A stretch of 64,000 bases of DNA from Syncephalis fuscata (lineage: Eukaryota > Zoopagomycota > Zoopagomycetes > Zoopagales > Piptocephalidaceae): NCBI GenBank assembly GCA_025786725.1, contig JAHLTZ010000003.1, positions 124,001 to 188,000 of the forward strand, given 5' to 3'. Positions within the stretch are counted from its first letter, which is position 1; each line of letters opens with the position of its first letter. The position numbers and the translations under genes are program-made. The notes under the pieces were generated by a model. It worked only from the letters and a program-made list of their open reading frames with translations. It was not told the origin of the DNA and searched no databases. Below are positions 63,172 to 64,000 of the stretch, in pieces.

Positions 63172-64000
63172 ATGGGCCAGCCTGTCTCTACGGCCCAAGA
63201 TAGCCGATTTCTAACCGTCCCAAAGGCAAAGCGTCGCGGCAGTAGTCCAGATACCGATCAGGACACTCGTAGCGCAGAAAGCCATATCTCTCGTCTGTCG
63301 AATCAGTCAAATACTCAAGGAAAAGGGCGGCTTAGTCGCACGGCCTTACTATTTCGCCGTCGCGCTGCTAGCGACACGTGTCGAAAAGAAAGCGAAAGTC
63401 GGAGTAAAACGGGTAGTTTTAAATCATTCGCCTATTTTAGCACGCGACCAAGCAAAGAACATCATATTAAACAGCAACAGGTTAGAACGCAAGAGGAAAT
63501 GGATCGGTAAGTATTAGAGTTAGAGTGGGAGGACGGTAATATGATTAGCGTAATAACTGTATAATAAACAAAACTAAAGCATGGCAATTATTAATTCATG
63601 ATTCGTGTCGTAATATAGGATGGACCAAGATCATTACGCTTGGCTTGAGTTTTTCCATTCAAACTTTATGGCCCCTATCAATAATCCATACACCATTTTA
63701 GATGTTGGTACGGGAACCGGTCTCTGGCTACTTGTAAGTACTATTTAATTGATGCGACAGCGATTTAACGGTTCTGATTTTTGTAGGAAATGTCGGCGCA
63801 ATTTCCCTCGTCAAAACTGATTGGCATCGATCTTAATTATGAAACACCAATGTCGGTCATCCCGCAAAACTGCCAATTTAAAAAAATGGATTTAACAACT
63901 GGTAATTAATCAATTAGTAATTACTACAAACTGATTTAATACTAACATTAACCTACGATTACTATAGGATTGGAATTTGCCGATTTTAGTATCGACTATA
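63172..64000 (+). CDS. SAM-dependent methyltransferase, LaeA/UMTA-like (5' part)
   Basis: Runs off the window. Exons are 63172-63506, 63619-63733, 63787-63901 and 63968 onward, all with GT...TAG introns and in-frame joins. The N-terminal 110 residues are basic and Ser/Arg-rich and begin MGQPVSTAQ, an N-myristoylation-like start (Gly2, Ser6). Next comes EEMDRMDQDHYAWLEFF, resembling the entry helix of fungal LaeA/UMTA-type enzymes. The glycine-rich SAM-binding motif I follows (TILDVGTGTGLWLLEM) with the acidic motif II (KLIGIDLNY) and a motif III-like PQNCQFKKMDL. The substrate is unknown. Membrane anchoring is inference from the first residues only. Confidence 0.85.

Overview
The window looks like nuclear DNA of an AT-rich, gene-dense fungus. 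Introns are numerous and short (about 45-70 nt), with strong GTAAGT-like donors, a TAAT/CTAAC branch-like element and a TAG acceptor. The gene content is fungal: a DSC E3-ligase subunit 3 (DUF2407) homologue, a double DUF8032 protein, a LaeA/UMTA-like methyltransferase, 4-hydroxyphenylpyruvate dioxygenase and a secreted subtilase with a PA domain. A DET1 homologue and many lineage-specific membrane proteins favour an early-diverging lineage. My guess is Zoopagomycota or Mucoromycota, but the sequence does not prove it.

Layout. 1-6263 (+): 3' part of a THADA/Trm732 homologue with about 23 introns. 6506-10292: two head-to-head paralogous 7TM proteins. 12844-14036 (-): HPPD. 15059-17602 (+): DET1, convergent with APC11 at 17777-18191 (-). 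18389-22434: a low-complexity protein, a Cys-rich membrane protein and another polytopic protein. 23810-28778: a tandem pair of signal-peptide + ectodomain + multi-TM receptor-like genes. 29332-33022 (-): DUF8032 protein. 33832-34949 (-): Dsc3-like. 37496-38640: coiled-coil protein. 39756-42428: subtilase. 43477-44463 (-): a third copy of the first 7TM family, inside an inverted duplication of the 8.15-10.4 kb segment. 46534-47669 (-): FYVE protein. 51975-54015: secreted Thr/Pro/Tyr repeat protein. 55788-59312: secreted PLA2-like Cys-rich domain with a long Ser/Pro tail. 60179-61602: uracil-DNA glycosylase. 63172-end: SAM methyltransferase. Long stretches between them, notably 47.7-52 kb, show no gene I can support.

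A cross-cutting feature is that otherwise well-conserved genes (THADA, DET1, APC11, Dsc3-like, subtilase, coiled-coil, two 7TM paralogues) are interrupted by single missing bases, almost all in the same direction (one base too few) and often in or beside short homopolymers. HPPD, UDG and the FYVE gene are intact. I read this mainly as residual long-read consensus error rather than mass pseudogenisation, so several genes are annotated as one CDS across these breaks.

The most interesting biology is the tandem receptor-like pair. Its introns and some transmembrane exons are near-identical between copies while the predicted ectodomain and loop residues differ strongly. Together with the other polytopic families, at least six putative receptor-like membrane proteins lie in 64 kb. 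This suggests a fast-evolving surface-recognition repertoire.
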